A stretch of DNA of 64,000 nt from Paenibacillus sp. FSL R5-0341 (GTDB taxonomy: Bacteria > Bacillota > Bacilli > Paenibacillales > Paenibacillaceae). This document shows, piece by piece, positions 54,218 through 63,402 of the stretch. Each line of letters begins with the position of its first letter. Position 1 is the first letter of the stretch. The notes beneath the pieces were generated by a model. The model had not been told where the DNA came from, made no database searches, and was given only the letters and a program-made list of their open reading frames with translations. The stretch covers positions 434,001 through 498,000 of the forward strand of contig NZ_CP150241.1 in assembly GCF_037975235.1 (NCBI RefSeq), written 5' to 3'. Both the position numbers and the translations under genes were made by a program.

Positions 54218-55153
54218 ATGGAACAGACCGAAGGGGGAACGGTAATGAATAACAAGTTGAAACCGCGCCGGCCCTTAAAAGAGAAACATTATTGGGAAGA
54301 GTGGACGGGACGGATCTATACGTCGATTTGTGTCGTTTTCCTGATCGTTGTCATGTTTTCCATTGTTTATTTTGTAGCGTCCAAGGGACTATCAACATTT
54401 TTCCAAAATGGAGTAAGCATAAGTGAATTCCTTGGTGGAAAAACGTGGAATCCAACGGGAGAACCTGCTTTCTATGGGGCATTGCCGTTCATTACAGGTT
54501 CCTTCATTACAACCTTGCTTGCAGCGCTTATTGCAAGTCCGCTTGGTCTGTGTGCAGCACTCTTCATGACAGAGATTGTACCGGGTAAGGGGAAAAAGAT
54601 CTTGCAGCCTGCCATTGAGCTCTTGTCCGGTATTCCGTCTGTTGTGTACGGATTTATCGGTCTGAGTGTCATCGTACCTTTGTTACGCAGTATCTTTGGT
54701 GGAACAGGCGTCGGGATTGCAGCCGGATGTCTCGTTCTCGCTGTAATGATTCTTCCTACGGTGACAAGTATTATGGCAGATGCATTGTCCGCATTGCCCA
54801 AAGGATTGCGTGAATCCTCCTACGCACTCGGTGCCACTCGCTGGCAAACCATCTACCGTGTCATTATTCCAACGACTTTGCCAGCCTTGTTGACTGGTGT
54901 CGTATTGGGTATGGCCCGTGCTTTTGGTGAGGCACTTGCTGTGCAGATGGTTATCGGTAATGCACCGCATGTTCCAACATCCTTGCTTGAATCAGCTTCA
55001 ACATTAACAAGTGTAATTACACTCAGCATGGGTAACACCACGATGGGTTCTGTTCATAACAATGCACTGTGGAGTATGGCGCTTGTCCTGTTGGTGATGA
55101 CCTTTGTCTTCGTCATTCTGGTTCGCCTGCTTGAAAGGAGAAACCGGGTATGA
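54218..55153 (+). CDS. pstC: Phosphate ABC transporter permease PstC
   Basis: A 311-residue permease with six helices and the BPD_transp_1 domain. The EAA-like loop is SSYALGATRWQTIYRVIIPTTLPAL. ATG 54209 opens the frame. ATG 54218 with AAGGA at good spacing is used, and ATG 54245 with AAGGGGGAAC is equally possible. It overlaps pstA by four bases. It forms the phosphate channel with PstA. Confidence 0.93.
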   Translation: MEQTEGGTVMNNKLKPRRPLKEKHYWEEWTGRIYTSICVVFLIVVMFSIVYFVASKGLSTFFQNGVSISEFLGGKTWNPTGEPAFYGALPFITGSFITTLLAALIASPLGLCAALFMTEIVPGKGKKILQPAIELLSGIPSVVYGFIGLSVIVPLLRSIFGGTGVGIAAGCLVLAVMILPTVTSIMADALSALPKGLRESSYALGATRWQTIYRVIIPTTLPALLTGVVLGMARAFGEALAVQMVIGNAPHVPTSLLESASTLTSVITLSMGNTTMGSVHNNALWSMALVLLVMTFVFVILVRLLERRNRV

Positions 55154-56043
55154 AAATGAAGGCAAAGACGGTAGATAAAATTGCAACATCCGTTATCGTT
55201 GTATTGGCCCTGTTCATTGTTATTCTATTGCTCGGCCTGCTTGGCTTCATTATGTTTAGAGGTATTGGGCATATTAACTGGCACTTCCTGACGAGCGCTC
55301 CACAGTTACTCAAAGGTGGCGGCGGGATTGGTCCACAGCTCTTCAACTCCGTATTCTTGCTGGTCCTGACTTTAATTGTTACCATTCCACTGGGGTGGGG
55401 CGGCGGAATTTACATGGCGGAATACGCCAAGCCAGGTAAGATTACCAGCTTCATTCGTCTGGTCGTTGAAGTATTGTCATCATTCCCATCCATCGTTATC
55501 GGTTTGTTTGGTCTCTTGCTACTAGTAAATCAATTTGGTCTTGGTTTCTCCCTGATCTCGGGTGCCTTGGCTCTGGCGATCTTTAACTTGCCACTGATGG
55601 TACGGACAACGGAGCAGGCCTTCCGCGCCGTTCCGAAGGAACAGAAGGAAGCAGGTCTGGCGCTTGGACTGTCCAAGTGGAAGATTATCACTTCCATTCT
55701 ACTGCCTGTGGCATTGCCGAGTTTGATTACGGGTACGATCCTGGCATCGGGCCGGATCTTCGGTGAAGCAGCCGCGCTGATGTTCACCGCAGGTATGAGT
55801 AGTCCACCATTGGACTTCACAGATTGGAATCCGACGAGTCCAAGATCACCGCTTAATCCTTTCCGTCCGGCAGAGACACTTGCTGTCCATATCTGGAAAG
55901 TAAATAGTGAAGGCATTGGGCCAGATTCCAAAGAAGTGGCAGCAGGGGCATCCGCCGTGCTTGTCATTCTCGTGCTGGCGTTCAATCTAAGTGCACGCTG
56001 GATCGGTCGGGTTGTATTCCGCCGCATGACAGCTTCGAAATAA
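55150..56043 (+). CDS. pstA: Phosphate ABC transporter permease PstA
   Basis: A 297-residue permease with six helices. The EAA loop is AGLALGLSKWKIITSILLPVALPSL, and the conserved GRIFGEAAALMFTAG follows. It is the second channel subunit. ATG 55150 overlaps the pstC stop, with AAAGGAGAAACCG as RBS. Confidence 0.94.
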   Translation: MKMKAKTVDKIATSVIVVLALFIVILLLGLLGFIMFRGIGHINWHFLTSAPQLLKGGGGIGPQLFNSVFLLVLTLIVTIPLGWGGGIYMAEYAKPGKITSFIRLVVEVLSSFPSIVIGLFGLLLLVNQFGLGFSLISGALALAIFNLPLMVRTTEQAFRAVPKEQKEAGLALGLSKWKIITSILLPVALPSLITGTILASGRIFGEAAALMFTAGMSSPPLDFTDWNPTSPRSPLNPFRPAETLAVHIWKVNSEGIGPDSKEVAAGASAVLVILVLAFNLSARWIGRVVFRRMTASK

Positions 56044-56055
56044 GGAGGAACCAAC

Positions 56056-56811
56056 ATGGCCATACCTTTTGGTACGGAACAGTTAAGCATATATTATGGA
56101 CATTTCCAGGCGGTCAAGCAGATCAGCCTGACGTTTCCCGAAGCAAGCGTAACAGCGCTTATTGGGCCGTCTGGTTGCGGTAAATCCACGTTCCTCCGGT
56201 CGCTGAACCGGATGAACGACGAAATTGCCGGTTCTCGCACAGAGGGGCATATCTGGATGGACGGTAACGATCTGAATGAGCCTGGAACCGATGTAATCAA
56301 GCTTCGCCAGAAGATTGGCATGGTATGGCAGAAGCCGAACCCTTTTCATAAGTCCATCTACAACAATATCGCGTTTGGCCCCCGCTACCGTGGTACGAAG
56401 AGTAAGAAGGCACTGGATGAAATTGTGGAAAAAAGCTTGCGCCGTGCTGCGCTCTGGGACGAAGTGAAAGACAGGCTGAACGAGTCAGCCCTGTCTCTCT
56501 CAGGTGGACAACAGCAGCGTCTATGTATCGCACGCGCCTTGTCTGTTGACCCGCAGATCCTGCTGCTCGACGAGCCAGCATCTGCACTTGACCCGGTATC
56601 AACGGGTAAGGTTGAGGAATTGATTACCGAGCTTAAGAAAGATCTGCGGATCGTCATTGTTACCCATAACATGCAGCAGGCAGCACGCATCTCGGATTAT
56701 ACGGCTTATTTTTACCTGGGAAGCATGGTTGAGCATGGGGATACAGAGCATATTTTCACCAACCCCGACAATCGTCTGACGCAAGAATACATTATGGGTC
56801 GTTTCGGTTAA
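56056..56811 (+). CDS. pstB: Phosphate ABC transporter ATPase PstB
   Basis: A 251-residue ATPase with Walker [20 protein letters not shown], typical of PstB, signature [17 protein letters not shown] and Walker [14 protein letters not shown]. It energises phosphate import. AAGGAGGAACC precedes ATG 56056. It is the last gene of the pst operon; no phoU follows within the window, since the next gene is an unrelated kinase-like gene. Confidence 0.95.
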   Translation: MAIPFGTEQLSIYYGHFQAVKQISLTFPEASVTALIGPSGCGKSTFLRSLNRMNDEIAGSRTEGHIWMDGNDLNEPGTDVIKLRQKIGMVWQKPNPFHKSIYNNIAFGPRYRGTKSKKALDEIVEKSLRRAALWDEVKDRLNESALSLSGGQQQRLCIARALSVDPQILLLDEPASALDPVSTGKVEELITELKKDLRIVIVTHNMQQAARISDYTAYFYLGSMVEHGDTEHIFTNPDNRLTQEYIMGRFG

Positions 56812-56874
56812 TTGGATCATGGAGTGTCACATAGAGTAACGGACAGAGAGATAGAGAAATAATAGAGACAAAAG

Positions 56875-56918
56875 AAAGCACAATGCCTGAACGGTTGTTC
56901 GGGGATTGTGCTTTTTTT
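56875..56918 (+). terminator. Rho-independent terminator
   Basis: AAGCACAATGCC / GGGATTGTGCTT with inner GAAC / GTTC, followed by TTTTTTT. It ends the pst operon. Confidence 0.88.
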
Positions 56919-57007
56919 AATTTCTTTTTGGAAGAATTTGCTGTATATCAAACAATCATGCTACGATAATCAGTATTGAGAGAGCGTTTACATATCTTCG
57001 AAGGGGG

Positions 57008-58108
57008 ATGTTGATAATCACTACGGATCAGTTGTCTTACGACTACATGGCAGCCCAGATCATACAGAACTATAGCATGGAGAAACCTGTCGTTTCCTAT
57101 ATTCGTCACAATGAAAATCTGACGTATCATGTCGTCGATGAAGCCAGCGGGCAGAAGTATCTGCTACGGATACACAAAGCTGCCTATGCAAGTATGACAG
57201 GTATTCAGCATACGCTTCCTGCACTAGAGGCGGAGATGAACCTGCTTCATGAGTTAAATGCAACGACAACATTGCGCGTGCAGCATCCGGTACGGAATGT
57301 ATTGGGAGACTGGGTCACGGTATGGACAAGTGAAGCGGGTAAAGAAATCTGTTGTACAGTGCTGGAGTGGATTGAGGGCAGGGACATCCAGCAGGGAGAA
57401 CGCCTGACAACAGAGCAGATCTATGATCTGGGTGTCCAACTGCAGACGCTTCATCAATATGGACGTGTGCAAGATACGGCCGAAGCCACTGAGGGAACGG
57501 TTGATGGTAAAGGAGTAGTGGATGGCAACGATCATCAGCGGACAGGGAGAGAGATGAGCCAGCTAGATCGAACGAAGGTGCGCCCGGCATATGGCAACAT
57601 CCATGAGAACCTAGTCATGCTAGGACAACTGGAGGAAGGCGTCCGACTTGGGATTTTTACAACGGAAGACTTCGATCTGCTTCGTGAGACGTTCGAGAAC
57701 ATTAATGAGCAGCTGGAAACGTACCCGCAGCATACGGAGATATGGGGCGTCATTCATGGAGATATTACGCGTAACAATCTGCTGATAACAGATCAGGGGA
57801 TTTCCATGATTGATTTTTGTCTACATGGCTATGGTTACTATCTTTTCGATGCGGGAGGGGCTGCGCTGATGTTCAATCGGGAAGAACGTGACATATTCTT
57901 ATCCGGTTATACGAAACAGACCGCACCACTGACGGATCGTGATATCCGATTAATGGAAGGGTTCATGTTGATCTTTACACTAGGTTATTATGCTTTTCAG
58001 ATGGCAAACGTGTCGAGGCACGAATGGATGAAAGACCGCATGCCGAAGCTATGTAGCAAGTATTGCAGACCTTATGTACAGAACGAGAGTATCTTCTACG
58101 AACTGTGA
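57008..58108 (+). CDS. APH/homoserine-kinase-like phosphotransferase
   Basis: A 366-residue kinase-fold protein. The catalytic loop is VIHGDITRNNLLI and the metal site SMIDFCLHGYG, as in phosphotransferase (APH) and spectinomycin-kinase-like families. Residues 160-190 hold a hydrophilic insertion. The start is uncertain: AAGGGGG is directly against ATG 57008, leaving no spacer. TTG 57011 or a later start such as ATG 57047 may be used. Substrate unknown. Confidence 0.78.
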   Translation: MLIITTDQLSYDYMAAQIIQNYSMEKPVVSYIRHNENLTYHVVDEASGQKYLLRIHKAAYASMTGIQHTLPALEAEMNLLHELNATTTLRVQHPVRNVLGDWVTVWTSEAGKEICCTVLEWIEGRDIQQGERLTTEQIYDLGVQLQTLHQYGRVQDTAEATEGTVDGKGVVDGNDHQRTGREMSQLDRTKVRPAYGNIHENLVMLGQLEEGVRLGIFTTEDFDLLRETFENINEQLETYPQHTEIWGVIHGDITRNNLLITDQGISMIDFCLHGYGYYLFDAGGAALMFNREERDIFLSGYTKQTAPLTDRDIRLMEGFMLIFTLGYYAFQMANVSRHEWMKDRMPKLCSKYCRPYVQNESIFYEL

Positions 58109-58368
58109 ATGATAATCCAGATGTGCAGACCCAGATGAGCTACTGAGCAGTGTGGTTCAAAGATGATGTTTGCCTGAGCACCCGAACGTTTTCATGGACA
58201 ACATCATAAATAGTAGTAAGCACATCATTGTATGGATTACAGGAAAACGAAATGAGCTGTTGAAAGATCTTTTATCGTATTAATGTGATGAAAGCTGACA
58301 AAATATTCTGCTTTTCGTTGGCTCAATAGGAAATGAAGGAAATATACCCAAAGAAATCGTTAAGTTTG

Positions 58369-58397
58369 TTGACACTGATCTTCCGGTCGATTAATCT
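58369..58397 (+). promoter_or_regulatory. Predicted promoter of the glycine riboswitch/sda unit
   Basis: TTGACA at 58369-58374, a 17-bp spacer and TAATCT at 58392-58397, about 75 bp before the first aptamer. The rest of the 58109-58368 gap shows nothing else recognised. Confidence 0.6.
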
Positions 58398-58473
58398 TAA
58401 TGAAGAAGAAATTAACGACTTCCATTACTATTCTGTATAAGCTCAGAATGGTTCCATACAGCGGATGATAACG

Positions 58474-58733
58474 AGCGGGAGAGACCTGATTAGCTGAGCA
58501 AAATGGCTAGTGTTCAGGCACCGAAGGAGCAAGCTGCTGCGCACCCGGCGCAGTGGTTAATCTCTCAGGTAAATGTACCATCGTTGGACGCAACTCTGGA
58601 GAGTGCGCGAACTGCGCCACCCAAGGGGTATATGATCAGTCAGTCCGGTGATCTTGTCTGTAATCGCAGGCAATACACCTTGTCGTGAGACACTGCTGAT
58701 TGTGAAACTCTCAGGTATCGAGGACAGAGAGAG
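58474..58733 (+). ncRNA. Tandem glycine riboswitch
   Basis: Two gcvT-type aptamers. The first runs from AGCGGGAGAGACC through CACCGAAGGAGCAA and AATCTCTCAGGTAAA to GGAC (58474-58589). The second starts CTCTGGAGAGTGCGC and continues through CACCCAAGGGG and AAACTCTCAGGTATCGAGGAC (58590-58733). Glycine binding would stabilise the second aptamer's closing stem, in competition with the terminator that overlaps its 3' end. Confidence 0.92.
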
Positions 58734-58762
58734 GGCCTGAGGCCTTCTTCTGTCCTTTTTTG
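58722..58762 (+). terminator. Riboswitch-linked terminator
   Basis: GGACAGA ... GGCC tga GGCC ... TCTGTCC followed by TTTTTT. The left arm is the closing strand of glycine aptamer 2, so glycine binding and termination exclude each other. This arrangement is an ON switch. Confidence 0.85.
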
Positions 58763-58841
58763 ATGTCATCATTCAGTAAATAAGGAACAATATGGCTCAG
58801 TTTCTGGATGGAAATGACGAATACAATTGGAGGGTTACAAG

Positions 58842-59531
58842 GTGCGATTTAAAGATGTTTTCTCAATTATTGGTCCGTCCATGACAGGTCCTTCAAGTTC
58901 ACATACAGCTGGAGCAGCCCGGCTGGGAAGAATTGCTCGTCAGTGGCTGGGCTGCACGCCGAATCGTGCCCGGCTGACGCTGTACGGTTCATTTGCAGAT
59001 ACGTATCAGGGGCACGGCACGGATCTGGCATTGATCGGCGGTCTGCTGGACTATGTCACAGACGATCCGCGTATCCCGGATGCAGAGCAATACGCAGAGG
59101 AAGCGGGCATGGAGGTTGAATTTTATACAAGTGGCCTGCCGGCTCCTCATCCAAATACGGTCAAAATTGAATTGTGGCATGGCGAACGTGCTTGCTCCTT
59201 GATCGGAGCTTCCATTGGTGGTGGTAGTGTATCGGTGCATGCGATGAATGATTTTCGTGTTCAGATTAGTGGTGAGTTTCCAACACTCGTTCTGCGTCAT
59301 GCGGATAAAGCGGGGGTGCTCGCATCGGTGACGTCCACGATCAGTTCATCCGGGGTTAACATCGGCTATATGCAGGTAGATCGGAAAGCCCGGGATGGTG
59401 AAGCACTGACGGCAATGGAGATGGACGGCGTGCCGAATCCTGATATGCTGAAGCGTCTGCGTACGCTCGACCATGTACTGGACATTCGTGTCATTGATTT
59501 GAAGAGAGGAGTTGATTCGGATGCGGTTTAA
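58842..59531 (+). CDS. sdaAB: L-serine dehydratase, beta subunit
   Basis: A 229-residue beta subunit of iron-sulfur L-serine ammonia-lyase. It starts FKDVFSIIGPSMTGPSSSHTAGAARLG, the SDH beta signature, and ends with an ACT domain (LASVTSTISSSGVNIGYMQV). The first start in frame is TTG 58827, but TTGGAGGGTTACAAG places the RBS before GTG 58842. It deaminates serine to pyruvate with the alpha subunit; its stop overlaps the alpha gene. Confidence 0.93.
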   Translation: MRFKDVFSIIGPSMTGPSSSHTAGAARLGRIARQWLGCTPNRARLTLYGSFADTYQGHGTDLALIGGLLDYVTDDPRIPDAEQYAEEAGMEVEFYTSGLPAPHPNTVKIELWHGERACSLIGASIGGGSVSVHAMNDFRVQISGEFPTLVLRHADKAGVLASVTSTISSSGVNIGYMQVDRKARDGEALTAMEMDGVPNPDMLKRLRTLDHVLDIRVIDLKRGVDSDAV

Positions 59532-60495
59532 ACATCTGCACGAACTGAACACGATCTGTACAGCGGAATCCAAAACGATTGCTCAGCTGATGATTGAGGA
59601 GCAGGTCCAAGAAACGAATACGCCTGAAGCGGATGTTGTGCAGCAGATGTCTGAATATTATCAAGTGATGAAGGAAGCGGTACGCAAAGGATTAACGGAA
59701 GATACCACTTCACGCAGTGGATTAACGGGTGGAGACGGCAAAAAAATGGCCGAATACATTCGCAAGGGTGAGACTTGCTCGGGAGATGCTTCCGCACTTG
59801 CCATGGCGTATGCCCTGTGTGTATCTGAAGTGAATGCCTCCATGGGTCGGATCGTAGCAACACCAACAGCCGGTTCCTGCGGCATCATCCCCGGTGTTTT
59901 TATTAGCTCACAGGAGCGATTTGGCTGGACGGACGAACATTTGGTGAACGGGTTGTTCTGTGCGGGGGCGATTGGTTATGTTATCGCCAACAATTCATTT
60001 ATCTCCGGTGCCGAAGGTGGCTGTCAGGCGGAAGTGGGTTCCGCGATCGGCATGGCTGCGGGTGCCATGGTTGAACTGCGTGGAGGTACACCGGAACAGG
60101 TCGTTCATGCCGTTGGCTTGGCGTTAAAAAATACACTGGGCCTGATCTGCGATCCAGTTGCAGGCCTCGTTGAAATTCCGTGCATCGTCCGTAACGGACT
60201 GGGTGCCGTTACGGCACTGGCTGCGGCCGACATGGCCTTGGCCGGAGTGCGTAGTGCCATTCCGTCAGACGAAGTCATCGACGTCATGCTGGAAGTGGGT
60301 AGTGCGATGCCGAGCCGCCATCGGGAGACAGCCCAGGGCGGACTGGCTCAGACACCAACCGGCCGCAAAATGATGCAGAAGCTGGCTAAACCGAAGGCAA
60401 AGCGAGCAGAGCCTGAGACGGAAACACAGGGTTCAAATACCACTGACGACTCAAACACAACTGTAAGTGAGACAGACACGGATTCTCAAGGTTAA
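59521..60495 (+). CDS. sdaAA: L-serine dehydratase, alpha subunit
   Basis: A 324-residue alpha subunit. Cys residues of GETCSGDASA, GSCGIIPGV and PCIVRNG may bind the iron-sulfur cluster, and SEVNASMGRIVATPTAGSCG is family-typical. The C-terminal 40 residues are an acidic Thr/Ser/Glu-rich tail not usual in the family. AGAGGAG precedes ATG 59521; TTG 59512 is in frame but less likely. It ends at a bidirectional terminator. Confidence 0.93.
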   Translation: MRFKHLHELNTICTAESKTIAQLMIEEQVQETNTPEADVVQQMSEYYQVMKEAVRKGLTEDTTSRSGLTGGDGKKMAEYIRKGETCSGDASALAMAYALCVSEVNASMGRIVATPTAGSCGIIPGVFISSQERFGWTDEHLVNGLFCAGAIGYVIANNSFISGAEGGCQAEVGSAIGMAAGAMVELRGGTPEQVVHAVGLALKNTLGLICDPVAGLVEIPCIVRNGLGAVTALAAADMALAGVRSAIPSDEVIDVMLEVGSAMPSRHRETAQGGLAQTPTGRKMMQKLAKPKAKRAEPETETQGSNTTDDSNTTVSETDTDSQG

Positions 60496-60569
60496 TCTGA
60501 AAACAGGTACTTCCGAGAAACGAGTCTACGAACTTATCCATAACGGCAAATACACAAAATACACCAAAT

Positions 60570-60617
60570 AAGCGTCCGCAACCCTGGAATCCAGGTCTGC
60601 AGGACGCTTATTTTTTG
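60570..60617. terminator. Bidirectional terminator
   Basis: AAGCGTCC ... GGACGCTT with inner ACCTGG / CCAGGT arms, followed by TTTTTTG on the plus strand. It serves sdaAA and may serve the convergent amylase gene. Confidence 0.85.
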
Positions 60618-60678
60618 TAGCCAGGTGAAGCTAAGCTGATTTCTTAAATGTGACTCTTGATGTATGTGTATTATGAAT

Positions 60679-62439
60679 CTAGTCCTGGCCCACAGCCGTA
60701 CTCAGTACGGCATATCCATACGCAGGCAGTTCAATCGCAAGCACGCCATCTTCCTTGGCGGTACGATGGTTTCCGCCGAATAACTCAGTCCATTCCTCGT
60801 CACCAGCCTCCAGCTCGACAATGGCCGTCTCTTCTGAGCGATTGAACAGAACCAGAATGCGTTCCTTCTCATTTTGCCGCTCGAATACCAGTTGGCTACC
60901 ATCGGAACGAGCCTGCAGGAAACGAATGGTGCCTTCTGCACGCAGAGCAGGATGAGCATGACGCAGGGAGATCAGCTTCTGATAAAAGTCGAACAGCTCC
61001 CGGTCTTGCTTCGCTTCATCCCATTCCATGCATTTACGGCAGCCCGGATCATGCTCGCCGTCCATTCCAATCTCGTCTCCGTAATAGATGCACGGAGCGC
61101 CCATATAAGTGAACTGGAATAACGCAGCCAGCTTCATCTTGCGCTGGTCGCCTTCACACAGCGTGAGCAGCCGCGGGGTATCGTGGCTGTCCAGCAAATT
61201 AAACGCCACTTCGCTGGCCTGAAGCGGATAGCGGGATAACTGCCGACCAATGGAGTTCGCAAACTGTTCGGCGTGCATTGTACTTTTCACAAAGAAAGCA
61301 TTCACGGCATCGGTAAACGGATAGTTCATGGACGCATCGAACTGATCGCCTTGCAACCAGGAGGAGGACTCGTTCCATACTTCGCCCAGAATATAGGCTT
61401 CCGGATTAGCGGCCTTGACTACACGACGGAAATCACGCCAGAATGCATCATCCACCTCATCTGCCACATCCAGTCGCCAGCCGTCCGCACCCACTTCCTT
61501 GATCCAGTACTCGGCAACCTCCAGCAGGTAGGCCTTTACCTCGGAATTCTCCGTATTCAGCTTCGGCATGTGCGCTTCGAATCCGAAGGTCTCATACGTA
61601 GGAATGCCGTCCTTCACATCCAGCGGGAATTCTTTTACATGGAACCAGTCTTTGTATTTGGATTGTTCACCGTTCTTCTGCACATCCACGAACGGCGCAA
61701 ACGTCTTCCCGGAATGGTTGAACACGGCATCCAGCAGTACGCGAATTCCGCGCGCATGGCACAGCTCGAGCAGTCGTTTCACGGTATCTGCGTCACCGAA
61801 GTGACGGTCTACCCGCAGATAGTCCTCGGTATCATATTTATGATTGGTGGTTGCCTCAAAGATAGGTGTGAAGTAAATCGCATTAATGCCCAGCTCGCTG
61901 ATGTAATCCAGATGGTCGATCACGCCCTGAAGGTCACCGCCGAAGAAGTTGAAAGGTGTCGGCTCACCACCCCACGGCTCAACCTTTTCCGGACTAATAT
62001 CCGGGTTACCATTGGCGAATCGTTCAGGGAAAATCTGATAGAACACCGCATCCTTAACCCACGCAGGGGGTGTGAATACAGCTCCGGCATGAATATAAGG
62101 GAACTGGAACATACGACCCGGATCGTCCGGCTCTTCTTCCTGGAAGTCCGTCTCGGTCATCCAGATCTGTTCGTCTCCGTTTTTAAGCAGAAAAGAGTAC
62201 TTCAGCCGGTGGTAGGGAGGTTTCACCTCGCCCTCGTAGTAATCGAACATGGAGTCAGAGGTAAACTTGGTTAAGGGAACCAGCGCTTTGGTTGCATCCC
62301 AAGCGTATTTGTCACCGGTCAAGGCGTGTACCTCAGTCAGATCATTTTTTTTGGTACGCAGGCGCAGATGGATTGTATCTTGGTCATAGGCATAGGCCCA
62401 GTTCCGTTTCGGTTGATGATAGATGGCTTCCAGCAGCAT
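60679..62439 (-). CDS. GH13 alpha-glucanase (neopullulanase/cyclomaltodextrinase type)
   Basis: A 586-residue cytosolic glucan hydrolase without a signal peptide. The N-terminal 120 residues form a CBM34-like domain. The (beta/alpha)8 core has the regions LLDAVFNHSG, GWRLDVADEVD (nucleophile Asp), ILGEVWNESS (acid Glu) and LLDSHDTPRLL (third Asp). The length and N-domain fit neopullulanase, maltogenic amylase or cyclomaltodextrinase. It degrades imported malto-oligosaccharides. GGGAGGAATTTCATT precedes ATG 62439. Confidence 0.93.
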   Translation of the reverse strand: MLLEAIYHQPKRNWAYAYDQDTIHLRLRTKKNDLTEVHALTGDKYAWDATKALVPLTKFTSDSMFDYYEGEVKPPYHRLKYSFLLKNGDEQIWMTETDFQEEEPDDPGRMFQFPYIHAGAVFTPPAWVKDAVFYQIFPERFANGNPDISPEKVEPWGGEPTPFNFFGGDLQGVIDHLDYISELGINAIYFTPIFEATTNHKYDTEDYLRVDRHFGDADTVKRLLELCHARGIRVLLDAVFNHSGKTFAPFVDVQKNGEQSKYKDWFHVKEFPLDVKDGIPTYETFGFEAHMPKLNTENSEVKAYLLEVAEYWIKEVGADGWRLDVADEVDDAFWRDFRRVVKAANPEAYILGEVWNESSSWLQGDQFDASMNYPFTDAVNAFFVKSTMHAEQFANSIGRQLSRYPLQASEVAFNLLDSHDTPRLLTLCEGDQRKMKLAALFQFTYMGAPCIYYGDEIGMDGEHDPGCRKCMEWDEAKQDRELFDFYQKLISLRHAHPALRAEGTIRFLQARSDGSQLVFERQNEKERILVLFNRSEETAIVELEAGDEEWTELFGGNHRTAKEDGVLAIELPAYGYAVLSTAVGQD

Positions 62440-62662
62440 AATGAAATTCCTCCCGTCAGGTGTAGAACTAATATGTACTTGGTAGACTTGATGGATATGA
62501 CATTACCCAAGGTAATGGATAAGCTATAATTAGAATGCGTGGCAACGTGAGACTTCAACATTTCAATAAGACATGAATCCATAGGTTATAGGCAGCTTTT
62601 ATCATTATTATGCTCAGATATATCATTAACCCAATGGGGGCAGAAAGGAAACGAATATTCGG

Positions 62663-63346
62663 ATGAAAACCAAACTGTTATATATTGAAGACGATACGGA
62701 AATTGCGACTTGGGTCAGAGCCGATCTGGAGGAACGCGGTTATGAGGTGCAATGGCTCGGAAGTGGTGAAGGTGCCGCGGAGGCTGCTGTCGGTTGCTCC
62801 CTCATTATCCTGGATGTCATGTTGCCAGGATTGGATGGATTTACGGTGGGCCAGCGACTCAAAAAAGAATATCCCGCCGTACCCATTGTCATGCTCTCCG
62901 CCAGAACGTCCATTGACGACAAGCTGCATGGTCTCGATTTTGCTGATGACTATGTGACCAAACCATTTCATCCCGATGAACTGGCTGCCCGGATTGAGGT
63001 TCAACTGCGTAAGGCAGGAACAGCGGTCTCATCGGATGTAGCCCTGAAGCTGGATCATCTCTCCATCTATGAGAAGGACAATCGGATCGTCAATGAGGAG
63101 ACGGGGGATGAGATTATTTTATCAGGAAAACAGTTTCACATCTTCACTTACCTGCTACGACATATGGGCATGATTCGAACGAAAGAGCAGATTTATGAAG
63201 CTGTCTGGAACGAGCCCTATCTGGATGGGGATAAGACTTTGATGGTACATATTCGACATCTGCGCGAAAAGCTGGAGCTTGATCCGGCCAATCCTGGTGT
63301 TATTCAGACGGTCCGCGGTGTGGGATATCGTGTGAAAAAGCCATGA
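62663..63346 (+). CDS. OmpR/PhoB-family response regulator
   Basis: A 227-residue regulator. The receiver has IEDDTEIA, the acceptor Asp in LIILDVMLPGLDG and Lys in YVTKPF. The winged helix has the LSGKQFHIFTYLL, RTKEQIYEAVW and VHIRHLREKL pattern of the Trans_reg_C family. It is overlapped by the sensor gene by at least the ATGA at 63343 or followed closely by the start at 63403. The target genes are unknown; the start codon has only a weak RBS (AAAGGAA). Confidence 0.93.
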   Translation: MKTKLLYIEDDTEIATWVRADLEERGYEVQWLGSGEGAAEAAVGCSLIILDVMLPGLDGFTVGQRLKKEYPAVPIVMLSARTSIDDKLHGLDFADDYVTKPFHPDELAARIEVQLRKAGTAVSSDVALKLDHLSIYEKDNRIVNEETGDEIILSGKQFHIFTYLLRHMGMIRTKEQIYEAVWNEPYLDGDKTLMVHIRHLREKLELDPANPGVIQTVRGVGYRVKKP

Positions 63347-63402
63347 TCCGGCGGTTCAGAGAACGGAAAATCATGAAGAGAGGACAGAAGGGAGAACGAG
63401 GC

